Of a stretch of 64,000 nt of DNA, positions 35,263-43,067 are shown piece after piece. The translations under genes and the position numbers were made by a program. Numbering within the stretch: position 1 is the stretch's first letter; each line of letters starts with the position of its first letter. The stretch comes from an uncultured Prevotella sp. GTDB lineage: Bacteria > Bacteroidota > Bacteroidia > Bacteroidales > Bacteroidaceae. Location: assembly GCA_905196835.1 (NCBI GenBank), contig CAJJWN010000012.1, positions 11,161 through 75,160 on the forward strand, in the 5' to 3' direction. The notes below the pieces were generated by a model. That model had not been told where the DNA came from and searched no databases. It saw only the letters and a program-made list of their open reading frames with translations.

Positions 35263-35281
35263 GTCTGTCGTGTTTGTCTTT

Positions 35282-35291
35282 TGCAAAGATA
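35282..35291 (-). promoter_or_regulatory. Promoter of the AAA-ATPase-like gene, -7 element
   Basis: TATCTTTGCA on the minus strand, 20 bases before the start at 35262. Confidence 0.65.
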
Positions 35292-35302
35292 CAATTTATT
35301 AA

Positions 35303-35471
35303 ATGAAAAATGAAAAATGAAAAGTGAAAAATACACTGCTATTTAAATGAAAAATGAATAATGAACAATGAAAAATCCAGTGCCATTTAAATGAAAAATG
35401 AATAATGAACAATGAAAAATCCAGTGCTGTTCAAGGGAAAATGAATAATGAAAAGTGAATAATCCATTACT
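35303..35471. repeat. Left arm of a large inverted repeat
   Basis: Three 44-bp-type units (AAATGAAAAATGAATAATGA with CACTGCTATTT, CCAGTGCCATTT, CCAGTGCTGTTC). They read as the reverse complement of about 35684-35840. The two arms could form a cruciform of about 165 bp per side with a spacer of about 215 bp. Confidence 0.85.
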
Positions 35472-35562
35472 CTTTTGGGTTGTGTGCAGGGTGTGGTAAT
35501 TAATTGTTATTCAGATAGTTGCAGGAGGCGGTCTTCGGGCTTGCGAAAGATGGTTTTTAATA

Positions 35563-35607
35563 ATGCCGAAGGCCGCATATCGCACTGCGGTATGCGGCCT
35601 TCGGCAT
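35563..35607. repeat. 17-bp perfect inverted repeat in the spacer
   Basis: ATGCCGAAGGCCGCATA (35563-35579) pairs exactly with 35591-35607, loop of 11 bases. It sits between the two arms, next to an AGGCTGGGC/CCGGATTGGCCGGATGA repeat of the AGGCCAAT family. Confidence 0.75.
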
Positions 35608-35683
35608 GATTATAGGGTAGGGGAGGCTGGGCAGATGAGCCGGATTGGCCGGATGAACCGAGTTGGCCTAATGGAAAAATGGT

Positions 35684-36075
35684 AATGGATTATTCACTTT
35701 TCATTATTCATTTTCCCTTGAACAGCACTGGATTTTTCATTGTTCATTATTCATTTTTCATTTAAATGGCACTGGATTTTTCATTGTTCATTATTCATTT
35801 TTCATTTAAATAGCAGTGTATTTTTCATTGTTCATTATTCATTTTTCATTTAAATGGCACTGGATTTTTCATTGTTCATTATTCATTTTTCATTTAAATA
35901 GCAGTGTATTTTTCATTGTTCATTATTCATTTTTCATTTAAATGGCACTGGATTTTTCATTGTTCATTATTCATTTTTCATTTAAATAGCAGTGTATTTT
36001 TCATTGTTCATTATTCATTTTTCATTTAAATGGCACTGGATTTTTCATTATTCATTATTCATTTTTCATTTGAAA
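35684..36075. repeat. 44-bp tandem array, eight units, ending at polA
   Basis: Units begin at 44-base steps (marker bases 35723, 35767, 35811, 35855, 35899, 35943, 35987, 36031). From the second unit on they alternate between variant A (TGGCACTGGA) and B (TAGCAGTGTA), an 88-bp higher-order repeat. The array runs into the polA stop codon. Only the first three units have partners in the left arm, so the array probably grew on this side. Confidence 0.92.
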
Positions 36076-38841
36076 TCAGTGTGCTTCCAGCCAGTTCGTG
36101 CCCCATCCACAGTCGGCCACGAGGGGTACGCTGAGCGGATATGCACCCTGCATCTCTTCGAGCACTATGCGCTCCACGCGCTCCTTCTCGTCGGGGACGA
36201 CGCTGAAGTTCAATTCGTCGTGCACCTGAAGTATCATCTTCGAGCGCAGGCCTTCGCGGCGGAAGCGGTTGTAGATGCGCACCATGGCTATTTTTATTAT
36301 GTCGGCGGCGGTGCCTTGTATGGGAGCGTTGATGGCGTTGCGCTCGGCGAAACCGCGCACGGTGGCGTTGTGCGACGTGATGTCGGGCAGGTAGCGGCGG
36401 CGGTGGAGCAGGGTCTCGGCGTAGCCTTTCTCCCTCGCCGTCTGCTTGGCCTGCTCCATGTATTCCGCAACCTTGGGGAACGTGGCGAAGTAGCCGTCAA
36501 TCAGCTCCGTCGCCTCCTTGCGGCTGATGTCCAGGCGCTCGGCCAGGCCGAACACGGTGATGCCGTATATTATGCCGAAGTTGGCGCGCTTGGCGCGTGT
36601 GCGCTGGTCGCGCGTCACGCTGTCCATCGTCTCGTGGTAAATCTTTGCGGCCGTGGCGGCGTGGATGTCGTAGCCTTCGCGGAAGGCTTCCTGCATGTTC
36701 TCGTCGCCGCTAAGGTGCGCCATTACGCGCAGCTCTATCTGCGAATAGTCGGCGGAGAAGAAGAGGCAGCCCTCCTCCGGCACGAAGGCCTTGCGTATCT
36801 CCTTGCCGTCCTCGCCGCGCACGGGTATGTTTTGCAGGTTGGGGTCTGACGACGAGAGGCGGCCCGTGGCCGTGACGGTCTGGTTGAACGACGTGTGTAT
36901 GTGCCCCGTTCTCGGGTTTACGAGCTTCGGCAGGGCGTCAACGTATGTGCCGAGCAGCTTCTTCAAGCCCCTGTGTTCCAGTATTTTGCCCACTATTTCG
37001 CTCTTTCCGCGCAGCTGTTGCAGCACCTCTTCCGACGTTACATACTGCCCCGTCTTCGTCTTTTTCGGTTTCTCCACGATTTTCATCTTGCCGAACAGTA
37101 TTTCGCCCACCTGCTTTGGCGACGCTATGTTAAACTTCTCGCCTGCCAGCCGGTATATTTCCTGCTCGATGTCGGTCATGCGCTGCGTCAGTATTTGCGA
37201 CGTTTCGGCCAGCGATGCCGTGTCAAGGCGCACGCCGTTCATCTCCATCGCGGCCAAGACGCGCACCAGGGGCATCTCCACTTCGGTGAAGAGCTGCCAC
37301 ACGCCGGCCTCCTTCAAGCGCGGCTCGAGTATGTTTTTCAGCTTCAGGGTTACGTCGGCGTCCTCGGCGGCGTACTCGTATACCTGCTCGGGCGGCAGGT
37401 CGCGCATCGACCGCTGGCCTTTGCCCTTCGGCCCGATGAGCTCGTCTATGTGGATGGTCTTGTACCCGAGGTACGCCTCGGCCATGTAGTCCATGTTGTG
37501 ACGCAGCTCGGGCTGCAGCAGGTAGTGGGCTATCATCGTGTCGAACATCTCGCCCTTCAGCTCGACGCCGTAGGCGGCCAACACCTCGAGGTCGTACTTT
37601 ATGTTCTGTCCGATTTTGAGGATTGAGTCGCATTCGTACACCGGTTTGAAAATATTAACAATCTTTTCGGCTTCTTTACGTCCGGCGGAAACGGGCACGT
37701 AAAACGCCTCGTTTTCCTCGACAGAGAAGCTTAAGCCCACCAGTTCGGCGTCGATTGTGTTGGTCGATGTCGTCTCCGTGTCTAAACTTAAAAAACTTTT
37801 TGTCATGAAAAAGTCACGAAGCGCGAGCATATCATCCTCTGTTTCAACGAGTTTGTACGTATGTGGCGTGTCATTTAACGTCTTCAGAATAGATTTTTCG
37901 CCGCCAATCTGCCCGTCGGTCGGGATTTCTGCAAATAAATCGAGTTGCTTATTAAGGTTATTTTTAATATTTTCAGACCTGTTAAGAAACTTGTCCAAGA
38001 GCGTCTTAAACTCCAGTTCGGTGAATATCTGGCGCAGCTTGTCGGTGTCGGGTTCGGTCACGCGCAGCGCGTCGAGGTCGAGCTTTACGGGCACGTCGGT
38101 GCGGATGGTGGCGAGAAACTTTGAGAAACGGATTTGCTCGGCGTTCTCCTCAACCTTCTTCTTCAGTGCGCCCTTCAGTTCGCCGGTGCGTTCCAGCAGG
38201 GCGTCCACCGAGCCGAACTGCGCCAACAGCTTCACGGCGGTCTTCTCGCCGACGCCCGGACAGCCAGGAATGTTGTCGGCCGAGTCGCCCATGAGGCCGA
38301 GCAGGTCGATTACCTGCGCCGTCGAACTGATGCCGTACTTGGCGCATACGCCGTCGGCGTCGAGCGTCTCGTAGCCGCCGCCGTGGCGCGGGCGGTACAT
38401 CACCACGTTGCCGCCGACGAGCTGGCCGTAGTCCTTGTCGGGCGTAAGCATGTAAGTCCTGATGCCCTCACGGCCGGCCTGACCGGCCAGGGTGCCGATT
38501 ACGTCGTCGGCCTCGAAGCCCTGCGCCTCGAGCACTGGTATGCGCATGGCCGCCAGCACATCCTTTATTATAGGCACGGAGCGGCGTATGTCCTCGGGTG
38601 TTTCCTCGCGCTGCGCCTTATACTCGGCGTAAGCCTCGCTGCGGAATGTGGGCCCGTGGGGGTCGAAGGCCACGCCAATGTACGTAGGTTTCTCCTTAGA
38701 GAGCACCTCGTGCAGCGTGTTGCAGAAGCCTAAGACGGCCGATGTGTTCATGCCCTTGGAGTTTATGCGCGGGTTCTTGATGAACGCGTAATACGCCCTG
38801 TATATCAGCGCGTAAGCGTCCAAAAGGAAAAGCTTGTCCAT
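36076..38841 (-). CDS. polA: DNA polymerase I
   Basis: Pol I fills gaps and removes RNA primers. The 921-residue protein has the 5'-3' exonuclease domain (MDKLFLLDAYALIYRAYYAF; ADDVIGTLAGQA; LLGLMGDSADNIPG), an intact 3'-5' proofreading domain (SLDTETTSTN, GQNIKYDLEVL, YAAEDADVTLKL) and the polymerase domain (ADYSQIELRVMAHLSGDE, RTRAKRANFGIIYGITVFGL, LQVHDELNFSV). All key acidic residues are present. The stop codon sits at the end of the 44-bp tandem array, which therefore forms the 3' part of its mRNA. Confidence 0.97.
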   Translation of the reverse strand: MDKLFLLDAYALIYRAYYAFIKNPRINSKGMNTSAVLGFCNTLHEVLSKEKPTYIGVAFDPHGPTFRSEAYAEYKAQREETPEDIRRSVPIIKDVLAAMRIPVLEAQGFEADDVIGTLAGQAGREGIRTYMLTPDKDYGQLVGGNVVMYRPRHGGGYETLDADGVCAKYGISSTAQVIDLLGLMGDSADNIPGCPGVGEKTAVKLLAQFGSVDALLERTGELKGALKKKVEENAEQIRFSKFLATIRTDVPVKLDLDALRVTEPDTDKLRQIFTELEFKTLLDKFLNRSENIKNNLNKQLDLFAEIPTDGQIGGEKSILKTLNDTPHTYKLVETEDDMLALRDFFMTKSFLSLDTETTSTNTIDAELVGLSFSVEENEAFYVPVSAGRKEAEKIVNIFKPVYECDSILKIGQNIKYDLEVLAAYGVELKGEMFDTMIAHYLLQPELRHNMDYMAEAYLGYKTIHIDELIGPKGKGQRSMRDLPPEQVYEYAAEDADVTLKLKNILEPRLKEAGVWQLFTEVEMPLVRVLAAMEMNGVRLDTASLAETSQILTQRMTDIEQEIYRLAGEKFNIASPKQVGEILFGKMKIVEKPKKTKTGQYVTSEEVLQQLRGKSEIVGKILEHRGLKKLLGTYVDALPKLVNPRTGHIHTSFNQTVTATGRLSSSDPNLQNIPVRGEDGKEIRKAFVPEEGCLFFSADYSQIELRVMAHLSGDENMQEAFREGYDIHAATAAKIYHETMDSVTRDQRTRAKRANFGIIYGITVFGLAERLDISRKEATELIDGYFATFPKVAEYMEQAKQTAREKGYAETLLHRRRYLPDITSHNATVRGFAERNAINAPIQGTAADIIKIAMVRIYNRFRREGLRSKMILQVHDELNFSVVPDEKERVERIVLEEMQGAYPLSVPLVADCGWGTNWLEAH

Positions 38842-38926
38842 GTTTTGTCGGTTTTTTACGTGTAAAGTTACAGATTTTTTGCCATTAATCGGAGAAAATA
38901 ATTACTTTTGTAACAAATTTTGTAGC

Positions 38927-39907
38927 ATGACCGACTATTTATCCATCATCAAACAACCCATAGAGCGCGAGCTGAACCAGTTTATCAGCCTTTTCAACTC
39001 GTCGCTCACGCATCAGGACAAGCTTCAGGAGGAAATCTTTGCTCGCATCCGCAACCGCGCCGGCAAGCGCATGAGGCCCATGCTCATAATGCTCATGGCG
39101 AAGAACTACGGCCGCGTAACCGACGCTACGCTGCACGCCTCGGTGGGTCTCGAGCTGCTGCACACGGCCTCGCTCGTGCACGACGACGTGGTGGACGAGA
39201 GCCGCGAGCGCCGCGGACAGGCGTCGGTCAACGCCGTGTATGACAACAAGGTGGCCGTGCTCGTGGGCGACTACATCCTCTCGACGGCCCTGCTGCACGT
39301 CTCAATAACGCACAACGAGCTGATTGTAAGGTACTTGGCCGAGCTCGGCCGCACGCTATCCGACGGCGAAATCCTACAGCTTACGAGCATCGGCGACAGC
39401 GAAATATCGGAGGAGACATACTATAAAATAATAAGCCGCAAGACCGCCGCCCTCTTTGAGGCCTGCTGCGCCATCGGCGCAATATCGGCCGGAATGGAGG
39501 AGGACAGGGTAGGGCAGGCCAAGCGTTTCGGTCAGACGCTCGGCATCATCTTCCAAATCCGCGACGACATCTTCGACTATTACGACTCGCCCGAAATCGG
39601 CAAGCCCACCGGCAACGACATGACCGAGGGCAAGCTCACCCTTCCCGTAATCTACGCCCTGCGCTCCACTGGCGACGAGGCCATGCTCGCACTGGCGCGC
39701 AAGGTGAAGGAGGGCATGGTGACACAGGACGAAATAGCCGCCCTCGTGGACTTCACCAAGCAGCACGGCGGCATAGAATACGCCGAGCGCCGCATGGACG
39801 AGCTGCACGCCGAGGCGCTCGAGTTCATACGCAAGGAGGTCAACGACCCCGTCCTGCGCGACAGCCTGAAGGCCTACCTCGACTTCGTGGTGAAGCGGAG
39901 CGTTTAG
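38927..39907 (+). CDS. Polyprenyl diphosphate synthase (octaprenyl/heptaprenyl type)
   Basis: The enzyme condenses isopentenyl units into the long chain used for menaquinone. The 326-residue product has the first Asp-rich motif in LVHDDVVDESRERRGQASV near 84, GDYILSTALLHV, the second motif in IFQIRDDIFDYYDSPEIGKP near 210 and the usual GNDMTEGKLTLPVIYAL. The start MTDYLSIIKQPIEREL is placed at 38927. A promoter box TTACTTTTG at 38902-38910 supports it. It is divergent from polA. Confidence 0.93.
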   Translation: MTDYLSIIKQPIERELNQFISLFNSSLTHQDKLQEEIFARIRNRAGKRMRPMLIMLMAKNYGRVTDATLHASVGLELLHTASLVHDDVVDESRERRGQASVNAVYDNKVAVLVGDYILSTALLHVSITHNELIVRYLAELGRTLSDGEILQLTSIGDSEISEETYYKIISRKTAALFEACCAIGAISAGMEEDRVGQAKRFGQTLGIIFQIRDDIFDYYDSPEIGKPTGNDMTEGKLTLPVIYALRSTGDEAMLALARKVKEGMVTQDEIAALVDFTKQHGGIEYAERRMDELHAEALEFIRKEVNDPVLRDSLKAYLDFVVKRSV

Positions 39908-39909
39908 GT

Positions 39910-40050
39910 GTAATTGACCTGATTAGCCAAATAGGAGAATGAGCCCAATGAGCCTAATCAGCCTGATGCGCCACGGCGTATTTGGCTAATTAGTCTCATT
40001 GGGCTCATTATTTAGTTTCATTGGGCTAATCAGGCCAATTCCCAGCTCTA
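39910..40050. repeat. AGGCTAATCAGGCC-type palindrome, downstream of the four-helix-bundle gene
   Basis: Units CCTGATTAGCC, GAGCCCAATGAGCCTAATCAG face GGCTAATTAGTCTCATTGGGC around the core CTGATGCGCCACGGCGTATT. The same core is in the array on the other side of the gene (about 40766). Confidence 0.85.
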
Positions 40051-40055
40051 TTTGT

Positions 40056-40625
40056 CTATCTTCCCTTGTTCCTTCTAAGCCATTCCGTCCTTGCCCGGTA
40101 CATCTCCTCGCGCAGTCCGCCGCCCTCCACGAAGTCCTGCTTCAGCCTGTCTATGAATTTCCTCAGCATCGAGTCGGTCTGGTGGATAAGTGTTATTGCT
40201 ATGTTGGCTACCGTCTCGTCGCTTCTTTGCGTTATGGCCTCGCGGTAATATGCGCTGTCGTTGTGCATGGTGCATACGGCTCGTGTCTGCGTCGCTTTGG
40301 CGCTGTTCACGTCCCATAGCGCAAGATTGCGCACGCGGAGATAGTCCTCGTAGTCGGCCAGCAGTTCTTGCAGGCTCGCCCGTCCAACGTTAGTCAGTTT
40401 CAGTTCGGTTTCCTTCGACGTTGTGCTTGCCGCGCTGCCTTCCGCTATGTTCTGCTTGCATGACCGCGCCGCCTGTACCATCTGGTCTATCGTGCGGTCG
40501 CCCTTCTCAAGGTACTTATGGGCGAAGTAAAATGTGATGTCATAGATACATTCCGCCTTTTGGTAAACAAGCAGGTTGCGGTAGTTGCCGCGTTGTGGCA
40601 TGAACGGGCGGTTGTCGGTAGTCAT
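40056..40625 (-). CDS. Four-helix-bundle protein (23S rRNA IVS-protein-like), copy 1
   Basis: The 189-residue protein has RGNYRNLLVYQKAECIYDIT near residue 12, GDRTIDQMVQAARSCKQNIA near 42, EGSAAS and LADYEDYLRVRNLALW near 88, the pattern of the 'four helix bundle' family related to intervening-sequence proteins. About 60% of residues match the protein at 58774-59337. Such proteins form pentameric bundles that may bind nucleic acid; Avd of diversity-generating retroelements is a relative. No reverse transcriptase is near. On both sides lie arrays of the same AGGCTAATCAGGCC family. Confidence 0.88.
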   Translation of the reverse strand: MTTDNRPFMPQRGNYRNLLVYQKAECIYDITFYFAHKYLEKGDRTIDQMVQAARSCKQNIAEGSAASTTSKETELKLTNVGRASLQELLADYEDYLRVRNLALWDVNSAKATQTRAVCTMHNDSAYYREAITQRSDETVANIAITLIHQTDSMLRKFIDRLKQDFVEGGGLREEMYRARTEWLRRNKGR

Positions 40626-40664
40626 GGTATTATGGCTTTAAGGTTTGTTGATGATTGGTTATAA

Positions 40665-40878
40665 GATAAATAGGCCGTATAGGCATGATGGGAGGATAGG
40701 CCCAATAAGCCAGATGAGCCTGATAGGCCGGGTGGGATGGTAAGCCCAATTAGCCCGATGAGCCTGATGCGCCACGGCGTATTAGGCTAATTAGGCTCAT
40801 TGGCCCCATTTCCCTATCAGGCTAATTTGGCTAATCAGGCTCATTGGGCTAATCAATCAGCCCTATCAGGCCCATCCT
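40665..40878. repeat. AGGCTAATCAGGCC-type palindrome, upstream of the four-helix-bundle gene
   Basis: About 210 bp of units such as TAGGCCCAATAAGCCAGATG and CATTGGGCTAATCAATCAG around CTGATGCGCCACGGCGTATT. It fills the gap between copy 1 and deoC. Confidence 0.85.
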
Positions 40879-40880
40879 TT

Positions 40881-41834
40881 TCAAAAGAACTTCGTCTCTT
40901 CCCCGACTATCTCGCTAAGCAGCATGTTAGCCAGACGGCTCGTGCCGAGGCGCAGCCACTTGTTAGTGAGCCATTTTTCGCCCAGAACCTCTTTAACTAT
41001 CGTGTAGTAGATAAGTGCGTCCATCACCGAGTTAAGGCCGCCAGCGGGCTTAAAACCTATCTGTATGCCCGTTTCTTCGTAGTATTCCTTGATGGCCTGG
41101 CACATCACGTAGGCCGCCTCCGGCGTCGCGGCAGGCTCCAGCTTGCCGGTGGATGTCTTGATGTAGTCGGCCCCGGCGTACATCGCCAGTATTGACGCCT
41201 TCTTGATGTTCTGCGCCGTCTTGAGGCATCCTGTCTCGAGTATAACCTTCATCGGGGCGTCGCCGCACGCCTGTTTCAGCTCGGCTATGTCGTCGCAAAC
41301 GCCCTCGTAGTCGCCGCTTAGGAACTTGCCTACGGGCATCACGATGTCTATCTCCGTCGCGCCGTCCTTCACGGCGAGTGCCGTCTCGGCTATTTTCACC
41401 TCGATGAGAGCTTGCGACGAGGGGAAACTGCCTGACACACAGGCTATTTCCACGCCGTCAACCTCAAGCGATTCGGCTACCGTCCGCGCGAAACACGGGT
41501 AGACGCAGATGGTCGCCACGTGGGGCAGGTCGGGGTAGGTGGCATCAAACTGGTTCACTCTTTCGGTGAAGGCGAGGATAGACTCGTCGCTGTCCGTCGT
41601 CTTGAGCGATGTCAGCTCGATGCTGCCGAAGAGGAATTTCTTTACCTCCGGCGTGTCGTTCTCATGCACCTTCTCGGCTATGAGCCTCCTTACGGCATCG
41701 CGCACCGCCGCGTCGTCGATGTCGGTATTATACTTTGCCAGAGCCTCCTCGTACTTGCTCATCTTCGGGAACTCCGCCTCGTGCCCATGCTCGTGCCCGC
41801 ACGTGCAGGCCTTCTTGTCGTTTTCTGTTGCCAT
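40881..41834 (-). CDS. deoC: Deoxyribose-phosphate aldolase
   Basis: DeoC splits 2-deoxyribose 5-phosphate into glyceraldehyde 3-phosphate and acetaldehyde. The 317-residue protein has VATICVYPCFARTVAESL, ATEIDIVMPVGKFLSGDY, MKVILETGCLKT and the Schiff-base lysine in GADYIKTSTGKLEP, then GFKPAGGLNSVMDAL. It is longer than E. coli DeoC by an N-terminal part. Near the start, KACTCGHEHGHEAEF is rich in Cys and His and could bind a metal, which is unusual. It ends in the repeat array shared with the four-helix-bundle gene. Confidence 0.95.
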   Translation of the reverse strand: MATENDKKACTCGHEHGHEAEFPKMSKYEEALAKYNTDIDDAAVRDAVRRLIAEKVHENDTPEVKKFLFGSIELTSLKTTDSDESILAFTERVNQFDATYPDLPHVATICVYPCFARTVAESLEVDGVEIACVSGSFPSSQALIEVKIAETALAVKDGATEIDIVMPVGKFLSGDYEGVCDDIAELKQACGDAPMKVILETGCLKTAQNIKKASILAMYAGADYIKTSTGKLEPAATPEAAYVMCQAIKEYYEETGIQIGFKPAGGLNSVMDALIYYTIVKEVLGEKWLTNKWLRLGTSRLANMLLSEIVGEETKFF

Positions 41835-41859
41835 ATTGTCGTTCTTTTTAGTTGTTAAT

Positions 41860-41925
41860 CAATCGATTATTCATTTTTCATTCCATCATTATTCATTATT
41901 CATTCTTAATTTTTCATTCGCGATA
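41860..41925. repeat. ATTCATTATTCATTCTTAA repeat
   Basis: Units of TTATTCATTTTTCATTCC and TTCATTATTCATTC between deoC and the MazG-like gene. They run into its coding end and give its last residues (EKLRMNNE). Confidence 0.7.
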
Positions 41926-42236
41926 TGTCGCGTGGCGTCGCGTTTTGTCTTCTTTTCAAGGTTGCGTTTCAGTGCTTCGGTAAGGTCAACGCCCGTCTGG
42001 TTGGCAAGGCAGAGCAGCACCCAGAGCACGTCGGCCATCTCGTCGGCCGGGTCTGTCGGCTCGCCCTTCTTGAAGCTCTGGTCGCCGTATTTGCGCGCCA
42101 TGACGCGCGCCAGCTCGCCAACCTCTTCCGTTAGGCACGCCATGTTGGTAAGTTCGCTGAAGTAGCGCACGCCGTATTGCCTAATCCATTGGTCTACAAT
42201 GAGTTGCGCTTCGCGCAAGGTTATCTCGTCGTTCAT
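41889..42236 (-). CDS. MazG-like nucleotide pyrophosphohydrolase
   Basis: The 115-residue protein has the all-alpha NTP pyrophosphohydrolase pattern: LTEEVGELARVMARKYGDQ near 35 and DPADEMADVLWVLLCLANQ near 62, giving the E-x2-E and E-x2-D metal ligands. Such enzymes hydrolyse (d)NTPs to monophosphates; the substrate is unknown. The last eight to ten residues are coded by a repeat and probably add nothing to the fold. It is followed by deoC on the same strand. Confidence 0.88.
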   Translation of the reverse strand: MNDEITLREAQLIVDQWIRQYGVRYFSELTNMACLTEEVGELARVMARKYGDQSFKKGEPTDPADEMADVLWVLLCLANQTGVDLTEALKRNLEKKTKRDATRHIANEKLRMNNE

Positions 42237-42249
42237 TGTTTTATGATTG

Positions 42250-42368
42250 TAAGCTCCCTCCCGGCCTCCCCGAGGGGAGGTGACAAGATAGAGGCAATTT
42301 GTTGTTTCGTGTATGCTGCAATGTTTGCCTGTCGGGCTCCTTCCCTCGGGGAGGTCAGGGTGGGGGCT
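42250..42368. repeat. CCCTCCCCGAGGGGAGG-type palindrome
   Basis: AGCTCCCTCCCGGCCTCCCC faces GGGGAGGTCAGGGTGGGGGC across about 60 bases. The family also lies at 1540, 19183, 44955, 55242, 55705 and 61718. Confidence 0.75.
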
Positions 42369-42821
42369 TTACTCCTTGTGCCTCGTGTCCATGCAGATAG
42401 TCACCGGGCCGTCGTTTACAAGTTCCACCTTCATGTCCGCGCCGAACTCGCCCGTGAGCACCTTGAGGCCCGTTTCGCGGCGCAGCTTCTCGCAGAAACT
42501 CTCGTACAGCGGTATGGAAACCTCGTGGCGGGCGGCGTGAATCCATGAGGGGCGGTTGCCTTTCTTGTACGACGCCAGCAGGGTGAACTGGCTTACTACC
42601 AGGATTTCGCCGCCTATGGCCGTCACGGGCAGGTTCATCACGCCCTCCGCGTCGTCGAAAACGCGCAGCGCGGCGGTCTTTTTCACAAGCCAGTCAACGT
42701 CCTCCTCGGTGTCGCCTTCGGCCACTCCGAGCAGTATCATGTAGCCTTTGCCTATGGCCGACTTCACCTCTCCGCCTATGGTTACTGACGCGCGGCTGAC
42801 GCGTTGTATCACTGTTTTCAT
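42369..42821 (-). CDS. dtd: D-aminoacyl-tRNA deacylase
   Basis: Dtd removes D-amino acids from mischarged tRNA. The 150-residue protein starts MKTVIQRVSRASVTIGGEVK and shows ILVVSQFTLLASYKKGNRPS (the SQFTL motif) near 75 and VELVNDGPVTICMDT (the cross-subunit Gly-Pro motif) near 135. The start at 42821 is preferred over 42839, because a TAACTTTG promoter box lies at 42837-42844. Length is normal. Confidence 0.95.
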   Translation of the reverse strand: MKTVIQRVSRASVTIGGEVKSAIGKGYMILLGVAEGDTEEDVDWLVKKTAALRVFDDAEGVMNLPVTAIGGEILVVSQFTLLASYKKGNRPSWIHAARHEVSIPLYESFCEKLRRETGLKVLTGEFGADMKVELVNDGPVTICMDTRHKE

Positions 42822-42836
42822 GCGTGTTTTTATTTT

Positions 42837-42844
42837 CAAAGTTA
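42837..42844 (-). promoter_or_regulatory. dtd promoter, -7 element
   Basis: TAACTTTG on the minus strand, about 16 bases before the start codon. Confidence 0.6.
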
Positions 42845-42879
42845 GCGTTTATGGCCGTTACGGCCAAATGTTTTCGTGT

Positions 42880-43010
42880 AAAAGTTGTTATTTGCCGGCG
42901 TGAGCCGTTGTGAAAGGCGGTATTCCGCGTTGTAAAATGCCGCCTTTTGCCGCCTGTTTCGCGGCCTTTTGTAGGCTGAAATACCGCCTTTAAAATGCCG
43001 CCAAACAGCG
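42880..43010. repeat. AAAGGCGG...CCGCCTTTT repeats
   Basis: Several half-palindromes: GTGAAAGGCGGTATTCCGC, AAAATGCCGCCTTTTGCCG and AAATACCGCCTTTAAAATG. This is a spacer between uvrC and dtd. No gene is supported. Confidence 0.6.
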
Positions 43011-43067
43011 CAGTGGCAATGGCTTTAACTTCTAAGCGAACGCAGTGGGCGATAACTTCTTTAATTT

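Noticed and set aside
35684..36075. Tandem array as a CRISPR
   Set aside because: The 44-bp units follow each other without unique spacers, and no cas gene is in the window.
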